Below the pieces are notes generated by a model. The model was given only the letters and a program-made list of their open reading frames with translations, was not told where the DNA came from and ran no database searches. Positions 8,870 through 17,176 of a stretch of 64,000 nt of DNA are shown one piece after another. Position numbers and translations under genes: made by a program. The DNA is from VXYL01 sp965243095 (GTDB taxonomy: Bacteria > Pseudomonadota > Gammaproteobacteria > Pseudomonadales > Azotimanducaceae), in assembly GCA_965243095.1 (NCBI GenBank), contig OZ251530.1, forward strand, positions 1,860,001 to 1,924,000. Direction: 5' to 3'. The stretch's first letter is position 1. Each line of letters begins with the position of its first letter.

Positions 8870-9489
8870 TTCCCGTCAAGCAAAAAAACGAGCCAAAACA
8901 CTTTGACGTCACGGTGAGGCAACCAGGCGTGGCCTTTCTCGCGGCGCACCCGGAAGGAAAGTTGAAGCCGTTTTGGTCTTTGGCGCTTGATGATCTACAC
9001 AAGAAGTATGGCTACATATGTGCATACACATGCTGTTTTACAATAGAAGGGGAAGTTGACCACTTTTGGCCCAAGAGCAAAAGGCGAGGTCTCGCTTACG
9101 AGTGGGCGAACTTTCGCCTAGCTAGCAGTTCGGCAAACAGAACGAAAGGAGTTAAAGTGGGGCTTGTGGATCCTTTTCATGTAGAGGAAGGATGGTTTGC
9201 TTTGGAGTTCCCAGCGTGCGACGTGGTATTGGGGCCAAATGTGCCTGAAGGAAGAGGCCAGGAAGTTCAGTTTACCATTCAAGCGTTAAAGCTAAACGCT
9301 GAGAGATTAATCGCGGGGCGATGTAGGGTTTTGGTTGAATTTAGAGATGGAGAAGTGAGTCTGAGCCATCTGCGGCGGTTCTTTCCTTTTCACGCGGCGG
9401 AGATTGTGCGTCAAGGCGCTGGCGCTGGCGCATACGACGAAGGTCATCTGCGTGCTTTCGTCGGGCAGTTTTTTCGCAATAGAGCGTGA
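8866..9489 (+). CDS. PtuB-like HNH endonuclease
   Basis: A 207-residue protein. The first available start is a TTG at 8866 overlapping the ATPase stop (TTGA), consistent with coupling. Residues ~52-95 form the HNH (beta-beta-alpha metal) core: CAYTCC, then EVDHFWPKSK with the Asp-His pair at 65-66, then YEWANFRLAS and SANRTKG with the distal Asn. This arrangement (EVDHF-PKSK ... YEW-N ... N-KG) resembles PtuB of the Septu defence system, where the HNH nuclease partners with an ATPase. It probably degrades nucleic acid when the ATPase is triggered. It is the last gene of the methyltransferase-ATPase-HNH unit and is also low in G+C. Confidence 0.87.
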   Translation: MIPVKQKNEPKHFDVTVRQPGVAFLAAHPEGKLKPFWSLALDDLHKKYGYICAYTCCFTIEGEVDHFWPKSKRRGLAYEWANFRLASSSANRTKGVKVGLVDPFHVEEGWFALEFPACDVVLGPNVPEGRGQEVQFTIQALKLNAERLIAGRCRVLVEFRDGEVSLSHLRRFFPFHAAEIVRQGAGAGAYDEGHLRAFVGQFFRNRA

Positions 9490-9499
9490 GGTCCCCTTA

Positions 9500-9745
9500 G
9501 TTGTGGTCGCCGAAAAAACCGCGGTGTCTTGCTGGTACGGCATTGGGCGAAGGCGGGGTTGCCGTCGGCGTCGGGGGTGACCTGGCGGAACTGCACCCCT
9601 TGGACAGCTTGGCTTCCGCAATGTCTCCGTGCATGAGCTTCCAGCCATGCGTCCCAGACTTTCGCGCCCCGGGCGGGCCGCGCAGCCGCGCACGATGCGG
9701 GGCGTTCGCCGGCGGATGGACCGGCAATGCACCCAGCGGGCACGA
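9500..9745 (-). pseudogene. FkbM-like relic (right flank of island)
   Basis: Minus-strand fragments in shifting frames read LGALPVHPPANAPHRAR near 9735, then KVWDAWLEAH, GDIAEAKLSKG, VQFRQVTPDADGNPAFAQC and TSKTPRFF to about 9505. The first segment is the counterpart of LGALRVHLAADAPHWAL in the left-flank relic, and the DNA at 9694-9740 matches 5848-5893. No single frame spans the region, so it is decayed coding sequence. Whether both flanks derive from one interrupted gene or from two copies is not resolved from the sequence alone. Identification as FkbM rests mainly on the left copy. Confidence 0.5.
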
Positions 9746-9771
9746 CCGCTGGCGACCTGTAGCTGACTTAC

Positions 9772-10362
9772 TTACAGAGTGATTCCTCCCATACACGGTA
9801 GACACTCCAGACAGGCCCGGCGCGTACCGGCCACCTGCGGCATAGTGGCACCCGCGCCACTCAGCGTCAAACCCGTCCCAAGCTTGGTAATCATGTAGAA
9901 CAGCAGCAGCGCCCGCATCCCGGCTATGCGCTCCTCCGGTTCCTTCGACATTCCAAACGACATGCCATGCGTTCTTCCGCAACCCCCACGCGGGCCAACC
10001 ATGCCACCATGACCGTTGGCGTTCGTCCGACGCCGGTGCTTTCCGCTTCGTGTGCGACGCCACGACCCACTTCATGGCGCGGGCGACGTGAGGCCCTCGT
10101 CGACGCAGACTTGCCGAACCTCCACGCGAACTTGCCAAAAATCCGCCGCCGTTCCGCTGTGTTCGGGTCGAACGCTGGCGCATCCCGCGCCACGTTCGGC
10201 CATCCCGGCCACGCTTTCCGCACGCGCTTCGCAGCTACACCACGGCTAGCACACCGTGGCGCAAAAGGGCTTGACGCCGTAAATCGCCGCCACGCAAACG
10301 CTTGCACGGTGCCCCCAAACGGCGTATAAGGATGGCAAAGGCGGCAATTCAAGGAGTGTACG
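9772..10362. other. Gene-poor stretch upstream of the pilus genes
   Basis: No convincing gene is seen. A short minus-strand frame from an ATG at 9963 to 9772 (MSFGMSKEPEERIAGMRALL...) has a hydrophobic middle and a CLECLPC end but no recognisable family and no good ribosome site, so it is not called. The right end must contain the promoter of the Flp pilin gene; no clear -35/-10 pair was identified. Confidence 0.4.
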
Positions 10363-10581
10363 GTGGCCTTCATCAAGGATTTCGTTGCCCAGAGGTGGCG
10401 GCGGTTGTACGCGCTGGCGGCGCGGTTTTTGCTGGATGTGAAGGGCGTTTCCACGGTGGAATACGCGCTGCTCGTCGTGGGCATCATCGGCATCGTCACC
10501 ATTGGCATTGGGTTCCTGTCCGGCGCGTTCTCGGGCATGTTCGCGACGCTGTCGGAAAGGCTCACGGCCGCGGTCACCTAA
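10363..10581 (+). CDS. flp: Flp-type (class IVb) prepilin
   Basis: A 72-residue protein starting at GTG 10363 with a good AAGGAG six bases upstream. The N-terminal leader ends at the prepilin cleavage signature KGVSTVEYALLVVGIIGIV: cleavage after Gly, Glu at +5 followed by Tyr, then a hydrophobic helix that packs in the pilus core. This is the Flp/Fap pilin of Tad (tight adherence) systems, although the leader of about 27 residues is long. It is the first gene of a pilus cluster running to 13586. Major pilin function is inferred from family and position. Confidence 0.9.
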   Translation: MAFIKDFVAQRWRRLYALAARFLLDVKGVSTVEYALLVVGIIGIVTIGIGFLSGAFSGMFATLSERLTAAVT

Positions 10582-10636
10582 TCGGCCTTTGGCGACGCTG
10601 CGACGGTTTGCACACGCAAGCCTCGCAGGTGAGCCG

Positions 10637-11089
10637 ATGGAGTGGTGGGAAATGGCCTTGTTGGTGTGCGCGGCTGCGCTCGCCTTCGTGGCCGTGTGGA
10701 CGGACGTAAAACGCCGCGAGATCCCCCATTGGCTGTTGGGCGGTTTGGCGTGCCTCTGGCTGTGTGCCGCGCTGTTTACGCCGGAGGCGCTTGGCGGCGA
10801 ACCGCTGGCCGGCCTTGCGTGTGGCGGCTTGGCGTTGATCGTGGGGTTCGTTCTCTACGCGCTTGGCTGGCTTGGCGGCGGCGACGGCAAGCTGCTTGCC
10901 CTGCTCGCCATGTGGTTGGGGCCGGCGGATGTGGGTTTGGCGCTTCTGGCCACGGGTGTACTCGGTTTGCTGCTTGCGGTGTGTACGCTCCTACGCCGCG
11001 GCGGGGATTGGCGGCGGCGTGGCGTCCCGTTCGGGCTCGCAATCTCGCCGCCCGCCGCCACGCTGCTCGTCGCCCGCGCCGTCTCCTAA
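10637..11089 (+). CDS. tadV: Tad-type prepilin peptidase (TadV/CpaA)
   Basis: A 150-residue integral membrane aspartic protease of family A24. I chose the ATG at 10637, which places the first hydrophobic helix at the very N-terminus. The two catalytic aspartates are visible: the first in WTDVKRREIPHW (about residue 23), the second in LGGGDGKLLALLAMW. It lacks the N-methyltransferase domain of PilD, as usual for TadV/CpaA. It should cleave the leader of the Flp prepilin encoded just upstream. Five to six hydrophobic helices are apparent. Confidence 0.93.
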   Translation: MEWWEMALLVCAAALAFVAVWTDVKRREIPHWLLGGLACLWLCAALFTPEALGGEPLAGLACGGLALIVGFVLYALGWLGGGDGKLLALLAMWLGPADVGLALLATGVLGLLLAVCTLLRRGGDWRRRGVPFGLAISPPAATLLVARAVS

Positions 11090-11130
11090 GCGCAATAGGC
11101 CGCAAGGCCGAACCGCCGTGTAGGTGATCA

Positions 11131-12162
11131 ATGGCTCTTTCCAACATCGGCCGTCCGGGCCTGTTCGCGCCGCGCAACATCGCCGCCCTCAGCGCCGTGG
11201 TGGTGGTGGTGCTCGGCGCTTTCCTGTTGTTGCGCACCATGCCGTCGTCCGCACCGCCGCCGGAACCGGAGGTGGTCGAGGCAACGCCGGAGTCCGCGCC
11301 CCCGCAGGTCGAAGAGGAACCCGCGCCAGAGCCGCCACCGGAACCCGAACCCAATTACCCCACGGTGCTGGTCGCAACCCAAGACCTTCGCCCGGGCGTG
11401 CTCTTGGAGACGGAAATGGTGGATTGGCAGGAGTGGCGCGGAGAGCTCCAAGTCGAACTCTCCGTGGTGAAGGACGCGGTGGACATCCGCCAAGTGCTCG
11501 GCGCCGTGGCGTTGCACCCCATCGCCAGGGGTTCGCCGATCACCTTTGATCGGGTGATTCGCCCGGGCCACCCCGCGTTTATCACCGCCGTGTTGCGCCC
11601 GGGGCACCGGGCGGTGACCGTGGAGGTGGACGCCGCCACCACCGCGGCCCGCATCATCTACCCGGGAGACCATGTGGACGTGATCATGGTGCTCGACGCC
11701 GGTCGATTCGCCGATCTTGGCCCGGCGGCGCAAGTTCTTGTGCGAAACGTGCGCGTGTTGGCGGTGGGTTCCTCCTCTTTGGAACTGGGGCGCTTCAACA
11801 CGGCGCAGGTGGCGGGCATCGGCGGTTCGCCCACCCCGCCCGAAGGCGACACCTACACGCTGGAAGTTACGCCCCTGGACGCGGAGCGGCTGGTGCTGGG
11901 CGCCGCGAACGGCCGCCTGACGTTGGCGATGCGGTCGTTGGCGCAGCCAAGCGAGTTCGGGCCCGGCGCACGGTTGACGCGGCTGGGCGAAGTGTTGCGC
12001 CTGCCGGACGAGGACGACGCCGAAGACGCGCCGCCGGTGCTGCCGACGAAGGTGCGGGTGATCCGCGGTGGTGGAGGCGGGGTGGACACCGATGTGGTTG
12101 TCCCGCCGCCGGCGCAAGCCGAGCAGAGTGGGCAAGCAGCGTCCACGGGGGCACCGGCATGA
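11131..12162 (+). CDS. cpaB: Flp pilus assembly protein CpaB/RcpC
   Basis: A 343-residue protein with one N-terminal membrane anchor (residues ~17-35, NIAALSAVVVVVLGAFLLL), a long Pro/Glu-rich linker, then a SAF-like domain (VLVATQDLRPGVLLETEMV) and an RcpC domain with PGHRAVTVEVD and IIYPGDHVDVIMV. CpaB/RcpC sits in the periplasm and supports outer-membrane secretin function in Tad pilus assembly. The stop overlaps the secretin start by 4 bp (ATGA). The Pro/Glu-rich linker is longer than typical, a minor oddity. Confidence 0.93.
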   Translation: MALSNIGRPGLFAPRNIAALSAVVVVVLGAFLLLRTMPSSAPPPEPEVVEATPESAPPQVEEEPAPEPPPEPEPNYPTVLVATQDLRPGVLLETEMVDWQEWRGELQVELSVVKDAVDIRQVLGAVALHPIARGSPITFDRVIRPGHPAFITAVLRPGHRAVTVEVDAATTAARIIYPGDHVDVIMVLDAGRFADLGPAAQVLVRNVRVLAVGSSSLELGRFNTAQVAGIGGSPTPPEGDTYTLEVTPLDAERLVLGAANGRLTLAMRSLAQPSEFGPGARLTRLGEVLRLPDEDDAEDAPPVLPTKVRVIRGGGGGVDTDVVVPPPAQAEQSGQAASTGAPA

Positions 12163-13586
12163 ACAGCTTGGCGCGTTTGCTCGCACGAGCGGCGATGCCG
12201 GTTGGCATGGCGCTGGCGGCATGGGGATCATATGCGGCGGATCCGGCGGCCGACCCGGAAGTGATCGAGCTGTCGCCGCAAAGCGCGGAAACGCTCACGT
12301 TCGACACGGACATCGCAACCGCCTTCATCGCCGACGAAAAAACCGCCGACGTGCTGCCTTTCACCGACCGCAAAATCTACATTCTCGGCCGCGCACCCGG
12401 CCTCACCAGCTTGGAGGTGTACAACGCCGCCGGGGAGACCATCGCCACCTACGCCATTCACGTGCAGGCCGAAAACGAGGTGGCCACGAGGGCCGTGGAT
12501 CGTTTGGTGGGCGACGACAGCGACATACAGGTGGAATCGCTGGGCGACGCGCTGTTCGTCAGCGGCGAGGCGAAGAGCCCGTCGCAGGCGGAGCGGGTGT
12601 TGAGCGTGGTGCGCGCTGTTTCCGGCGACACGCCCGTGGTCAACGGCCTTTCGTTGGAGGGCCCGGTGCAGGTGAACCTGGAGGTGGTCATCTCCGAAGT
12701 GTCGCGCAACGTCACCCAGCAGCTGGGCATCGACTGGTCGCTGGACATCAATCCGTTCCTGCATCCGCTGCGCACCTTGGTCACCGGCGCGGGAAGCATC
12801 CGTTTGGGAAGCGGTTCGACGATGGTGGCGCCCGTGTGGGCGCAGGATCTGGAGTTCCAAGCCTTGCTGCCGGATGGCTCGACCGCCCCCGCCGGCGAAC
12901 AGAGCACCGTGGAACTCGGCGTGGTGCAAGGCAGCCGCGGCGGCGACGGCGGCATCGTGCTCACCCACGCCAAGGAGGTGAACAGCGGCAAATACCGCGC
13001 CACCGCCTTCTTGGAAGCGCTGGCCGAAAACGGCTTGGCCGTCGTTCACGCCCGGCCCAACCTCACCTGCGCCAGCGGCGAATCCTGCTCGTTCAACTCC
13101 GGCACGCAGATTCCGGTGCCGGTGACGAACCCCAACGGCGTGGTGGGGGCCACCTATCAGCCAACCGGTGTGACGCTGAACTTCACCCCAGTGGTGCTCG
13201 ACAACGACATGATCGAACTCACCGTGGAACCCGGCATCACGGAGATCGCCACCGGCGGGACGAACATCAGCGGCGCGTTCGTGCCGAACATCAACCAGCG
13301 CACGGTGTCGAGCAAGGTCATGGTGGGCAACGGCGAAACCGTCGCCATCGCCGGCCTCTACCGCAACACCACCACCAGCAGCGAAAGCGGCATCCCGCTG
13401 CTGAAGGACATTCCGGTGTGGGGCGCCCTGTTCCGCACCACCCGCGAAGCCGAGCGCTCGGTGGAGCTCATCATTGTGGTGACGCCGAACTTCGTCTCGC
13501 CGCTAGGCCGGGCGGCGACCGTGGCGAGCGTTACGCCGTCGCCGGCGAATACCGCTTGGCGGTTGGGCACGGAGTTCTACTACTAG
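12159..13586 (+). CDS. cpaC: Tad pilus outer-membrane secretin (CpaC/RcpA)
   Basis: A 475-residue protein with a Sec signal peptide (MNSLARLLARAAMPVGMALA..., ending near residue 26), an N-terminal pilus/BON-like region (SAETLTFDTDIATAFIADEK; AENEVATRAVDRLV) and a C-terminal secretin domain with LAVVHARPNLTCASGESC, PVPVTNPNG and the closing GIPLLKDIPVWGALFR signature. It forms the outer-membrane channel through which the Flp pilus emerges. This is the last pilus gene here: the ATPases (cpaE, tadA) and platform proteins (tadB, tadC) that normally follow are absent from the window. Confidence 0.95.
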   Translation: MNSLARLLARAAMPVGMALAAWGSYAADPAADPEVIELSPQSAETLTFDTDIATAFIADEKTADVLPFTDRKIYILGRAPGLTSLEVYNAAGETIATYAIHVQAENEVATRAVDRLVGDDSDIQVESLGDALFVSGEAKSPSQAERVLSVVRAVSGDTPVVNGLSLEGPVQVNLEVVISEVSRNVTQQLGIDWSLDINPFLHPLRTLVTGAGSIRLGSGSTMVAPVWAQDLEFQALLPDGSTAPAGEQSTVELGVVQGSRGGDGGIVLTHAKEVNSGKYRATAFLEALAENGLAVVHARPNLTCASGESCSFNSGTQIPVPVTNPNGVVGATYQPTGVTLNFTPVVLDNDMIELTVEPGITEIATGGTNISGAFVPNINQRTVSSKVMVGNGETVAIAGLYRNTTTSSESGIPLLKDIPVWGALFRTTREAERSVELIIVVTPNFVSPLGRAATVASVTPSPANTAWRLGTEFYY

Positions 13587-13666
13587 CTTCAAGGCCGTTC
13601 TAGGCAACCAGCATTCCGCTCCCCGCACCAACCCCGTCTCGCGCTCCGCGTTGGCGGAACCCCGTT

Positions 13667-15190
13667 TTGGCGGCCGCATTGGTCGCACTGGGCTTTGCCC
13701 TATTTGCATCGCACGGGGTCACCGTCGAGGGATATACCCTGAACGACCTCATGACGTTCTTCGGGTGGATCAACGCTTTGGACCACCGCCGAGTGCCCAG
13801 CGTCGATTTCCAATCCCCCGTGGGCGCCTTGGCGTACATCCTGCCTTGGTTGGGCAGCAAAATCTCCGGACAGTTCGCCGGAGCGATGGAGTCGGCGGGC
13901 GTTTTGGTCGCGGCGATGTTGCTCGCTTTGGGGTGTGTCGCCTTGCGCGGGCGAGCGTCTACACCTGTTGCCGCCTTGTTTCTCATAGCTGTCTTCGGGT
14001 TGTGCTGCGTGCCTTGGAATCCAGGCGATGGCGCGGGAGTGGTCTCGCACATTGGGTTTTACAACCGCTGGGGATGGGCGGCGCTAGCTGTGCTCATGCT
14101 GCTGGGTTGTTCCGAGCAGGAGCCGGTCGGCCGTCTCTGGCTGGCGGACGCGGTGGTCGTGGCGTTCGTGCTGTCTTTCCTGTTCTTCCTGAAAATTACC
14201 TATTTTCTGGCGGCCCTCGTCTTCGTCGGCGGATTTGGCTTGCTGTTGCGACGCTTCGTGAAAGCGGCCACCGCCGGGTTAACCGTCTTCCTGAGCATCG
14301 TTCTAGCCGCACAGGCCACAGTAGGCTATGTCTTGCCTTACTTGGAGCAAGTCGGCGGCACCGTCCAAGCCACGGGGTTGGTGTGGTCGGACGTGCTGCG
14401 GATCAATTTGCCGCCCATCTTGCCTCTTTGCGCCATAGCGGCGTCCGCTTGGGCTTTGACAGTGCGGCGCAAATCGGCGTTGCAAGATGCCGCCATGCCG
14501 CTTTTTGGCTTGGCGGCTTGTGTGGTGCTCGCGACGCAGAATGCCCCATCGGCCTGCGCCTTTGCGTTGGCGCCAGCGTTTGTTCAGGCATCCACCTTGG
14601 CGCTGGATGCGAAAGGGCGCTGGTCCAGCCTCTCGCCGCGGGTCATGTCGGCCACAGTGTTGGGTTTGATGTCGGCCTTCCTGCTGCCGCAATTTGTTGT
14701 GCAAACGGCGGCCACGGGCTTCCACGTGAACATAGCGCATTTCGGCGGCAATGGATTCGGCGCGGGCCCGTATAGAAGCGTTGACTTGCCTAGGGTGGGA
14801 GAGCTACACACCATGAGCCAGCCAAATATCGACTATGCGCACACGCTGTCACCCGGCGTGGCGCTTCTGCGAGGTGTGCAACCTCCGTGCTCAACTGCGG
14901 CGGCGCTGGACTTCGCGCAGGCTTTCGCGCCCTTGGCGGATCTGCCGCCGTCACGGAGCTTCTTTTGGAGCGTACATGTGGGGCGCTCCGTCAACCGCGC
15001 CACTGTGCCGACCGCGCATACGGTCTTCGCCGATGTGGACTGCGTCATGCAGCCGAAGCATCCATACGATGTGAAGTCCACTGCTTTCCTGCTTGAGGTT
15101 TACGGAGAGCACTTGGGGCGGGCGTTCCAAGTTCAAGCCGAGAACGCCGATTGGCTGCTCTTGCGCAAACGCGATCAACAGCCAAGATAG
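13667..15190 (+). CDS. Large polytopic membrane protein, unknown function
   Basis: A 507-residue protein with about ten hydrophobic helices and a C-terminal soluble domain of roughly 140 residues (from about residue 370). The first usable start is TTG 13667; no ATG or GTG exists between the in-frame stop at 13601 and there, so the true start is uncertain. The motif SVDFQSPVGALAYILPWLG between helices resembles the loop of membrane glycan or polyprenyl-phosphate glycosyltransferases (GT-C/ArnT-like), but no catalytic DxD was identified. It converges with the sulfatase-like gene, and lies near surface-polymer genes, so a role in envelope glycan metabolism is a guess. Confidence 0.7.
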   Translation: MAAALVALGFALFASHGVTVEGYTLNDLMTFFGWINALDHRRVPSVDFQSPVGALAYILPWLGSKISGQFAGAMESAGVLVAAMLLALGCVALRGRASTPVAALFLIAVFGLCCVPWNPGDGAGVVSHIGFYNRWGWAALAVLMLLGCSEQEPVGRLWLADAVVVAFVLSFLFFLKITYFLAALVFVGGFGLLLRRFVKAATAGLTVFLSIVLAAQATVGYVLPYLEQVGGTVQATGLVWSDVLRINLPPILPLCAIAASAWALTVRRKSALQDAAMPLFGLAACVVLATQNAPSACAFALAPAFVQASTLALDAKGRWSSLSPRVMSATVLGLMSAFLLPQFVVQTAATGFHVNIAHFGGNGFGAGPYRSVDLPRVGELHTMSQPNIDYAHTLSPGVALLRGVQPPCSTAAALDFAQAFAPLADLPPSRSFFWSVHVGRSVNRATVPTAHTVFADVDCVMQPKHPYDVKSTAFLLEVYGEHLGRAFQVQAENADWLLLRKRDQQPR

Positions 15191-15212
15191 TGTTAGCTGA
15201 AGGCGCCGCGCC

Positions 15213-17165
15213 TCAAGTGCGGCCCGGCAATGCCACCGTTGTGGGCGATTGCAGTGGCGCAACGATGAAGCGTGGCGTGCCGAAAGGGCCGGCGAAAAAG
15301 GCGAGGGCAGCGGTCCCGTCGTCCGAGGCGCGGCGATTAAAGGCCGAATCGCTGGAGATGCCGATGACGGTCCTGCCGCCAGCCCAGCGCTCGAACGCCC
15401 CGGCAAGTCCTTCACCTAGGAAGTGGCGGATGGCAACAACGCCGCCGCTGGCATCGAGTTCCAAGGCGAACAGCGCGTCGCGCAGGGCAAGGCCCTTGCC
15501 GGTGGCGAGAATTCTCTTTCCGTCCAGTTCAATCATCGGGCCTTCCGGCGTGAAGGTCAGTTCATCGCCGGGCAGTGCTTGAATGTTGGGAAGGGCGTGG
15601 ACAACCCGCAGGCTGTCCGGATTCTCATGGCGGAACCACGGGCTGTCGAAGCGCAGCAGGGAGGCACCCAGGTTGTGCCGCGTCCAAGGTGTCATTCCCA
15701 GCAAGTCCATCAACGTGGGCATGACGTCAAAATGTGTGCCCGCTCCGCCGATTTCGGCGGGTTCAATGCCCGGCCCCCAAACTTGGAACCTCAGGCGGCG
15801 CTCCGCTTCATACGGTTTCAGCCGGTCCATGACTTGCGGGTCATTGAGGACGTTCCCGGTCAAGTGATCGGAGAACAGGACGATCAGTGTGTTGGGAAAC
15901 CGCGTTCGTACCGTTCGGATGAAATCCGCAATCAGCTTGTCCGCGCACCGAACCGCGAAAGCCAAACCGGTGAACTCCGCCGCGGGAGCACAACTTTTCG
16001 AAGGGAATCCTCGGGGTCCGTGGGTGTCCATGGTCGCCAAGGCGAGGGCGAAAGGGCTTACGCCTTCCAAGGCGGTCAACTCATCCAGCGCCAAGGCGAA
16101 TAGCGAGTCGTCATAAAGACCCCACTCGGAGTGCGACCATTGCCTGCGGTAGTGTGCATCCTCGAGTCTGCGAGCCAAGGATGTCAGACCGTGGAGTTCG
16201 ATGAACCCGTGTGACTTGTGGAAACCGCCCAAGGCAGCGAATTCGAGCTCGGTGCCCGTCATGAAAACAGTTCGATAGCCGTGGGCGGCCAGCACGTCGC
16301 CAAGGCACAGTGCGCCGCGCATTCGCGCATCGGAGAGGTCGATCCAAGAAAGGCCCGTGGCGCATTGCGCCGCAATCATCGCACCGGTGGACCAAGCGGT
16401 GTGGGAAACTTGATGCATGTTCGTGAACTGCAAGCCTTCCGCAGCCAGCGCCGAAAGCGCCGGGGTCAAGTCCTCGTCGAAGATATCGGCGCGGCTATAA
16501 GCGCTCTCCAAGGATTCGGCGAAGATCAATACCAAATTCTGCGGATTGTCCAAGCGGATGGGTGCAATCTCCTGATGCGGCGGCTTCGGAACCAAGACGG
16601 CATTGCGGGCGGCAATGACTCGGCTGACGTCATACCAGACCAACGAGAGGATGGGCGCGTTCAGGCATACGCCAACCGCCGCAACGATGCCAATGGCGCG
16701 TCGCTTTGGCAGAGAGCCGTTCGCCGGTAACAGGCAAGGCCAAATGCTGACCAGGAACCAATAGGCCCAGCAGCCGATAAACAGCGGTGCCATCACACGC
16801 CAAGCGACAACCAAAGTCTCCCAATCGGCGTGAAAGAAGAACTGGAAGTTGAAGACCGTGCCTTGAACCTGCAATGAGACCGCCAACAGCAGGTTGGCCA
16901 AGGCGGAAGCGGCGTTGAGCAACAGCGCCGTCAACTGGCCAGCGATGCCGCCACGCGCCCAAAGCCAGCGAACCGCTGTGGCTAGGAGGAGGCCGGAAAG
17001 CACCCAAAACAGAAACAGCGCATCGAACGCCAGCGCCGTTGCCGCGGGCAGCAGATACAGGGAGTAGTAGAGCGTGATCACGACCGCCTGCTTGCGCGGC
17101 ATATCCCGCAGCCGCTCCGGCAGCGCCACATGAAACCGTCGAATGGCGGAATGGCCGGCCGGCAT
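15213..17165 (-). CDS. MdoB/LtaS-like phosphoglycerol transferase (sulfatase superfamily)
   Basis: A 650-residue protein. I place the start at the ATG at 17165, 11 bp after the stop of the upstream gene, although the frame is open further. Four to five membrane helices occupy residues ~25-210, followed by a periplasmic sulfatase-fold domain: LVLIFAESLESAY (metal-binding Glu), SHTAWSTGAMIAAQ (nucleophile region), FMTGTELEF, THGPRGFP and VLFSDHLTG. This architecture matches OpgB/MdoB and LTA synthase-like enzymes that transfer phosphoglycerol or phosphoethanolamine to envelope glycans or lipids. It forms an operon with the spermidine-synthase-like gene. Substrate is unknown. Confidence 0.85.
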   Translation of the reverse strand: MPAGHSAIRRFHVALPERLRDMPRKQAVVITLYYSLYLLPAATALAFDALFLFWVLSGLLLATAVRWLWARGGIAGQLTALLLNAASALANLLLAVSLQVQGTVFNFQFFFHADWETLVVAWRVMAPLFIGCWAYWFLVSIWPCLLPANGSLPKRRAIGIVAAVGVCLNAPILSLVWYDVSRVIAARNAVLVPKPPHQEIAPIRLDNPQNLVLIFAESLESAYSRADIFDEDLTPALSALAAEGLQFTNMHQVSHTAWSTGAMIAAQCATGLSWIDLSDARMRGALCLGDVLAAHGYRTVFMTGTELEFAALGGFHKSHGFIELHGLTSLARRLEDAHYRRQWSHSEWGLYDDSLFALALDELTALEGVSPFALALATMDTHGPRGFPSKSCAPAAEFTGLAFAVRCADKLIADFIRTVRTRFPNTLIVLFSDHLTGNVLNDPQVMDRLKPYEAERRLRFQVWGPGIEPAEIGGAGTHFDVMPTLMDLLGMTPWTRHNLGASLLRFDSPWFRHENPDSLRVVHALPNIQALPGDELTFTPEGPMIELDGKRILATGKGLALRDALFALELDASGGVVAIRHFLGEGLAGAFERWAGGRTVIGISSDSAFNRRASDDGTAALAFFAGPFGTPRFIVAPLQSPTTVALPGRT

Positions 17166-17176
17166 TTCGCAATCCT

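Noticed and set aside
9772..9963. Small minus-strand frame with a hydrophobic centre and Cys-rich end
   Set aside because: No known family, no clear ribosome site and located in decayed sequence; not enough support.
12068..13603. Long plus-strand frame overlapping the secretin gene
   Set aside because: Arg/Gly-rich shadow frame; the overlapping frame encodes a clear CpaC secretin.
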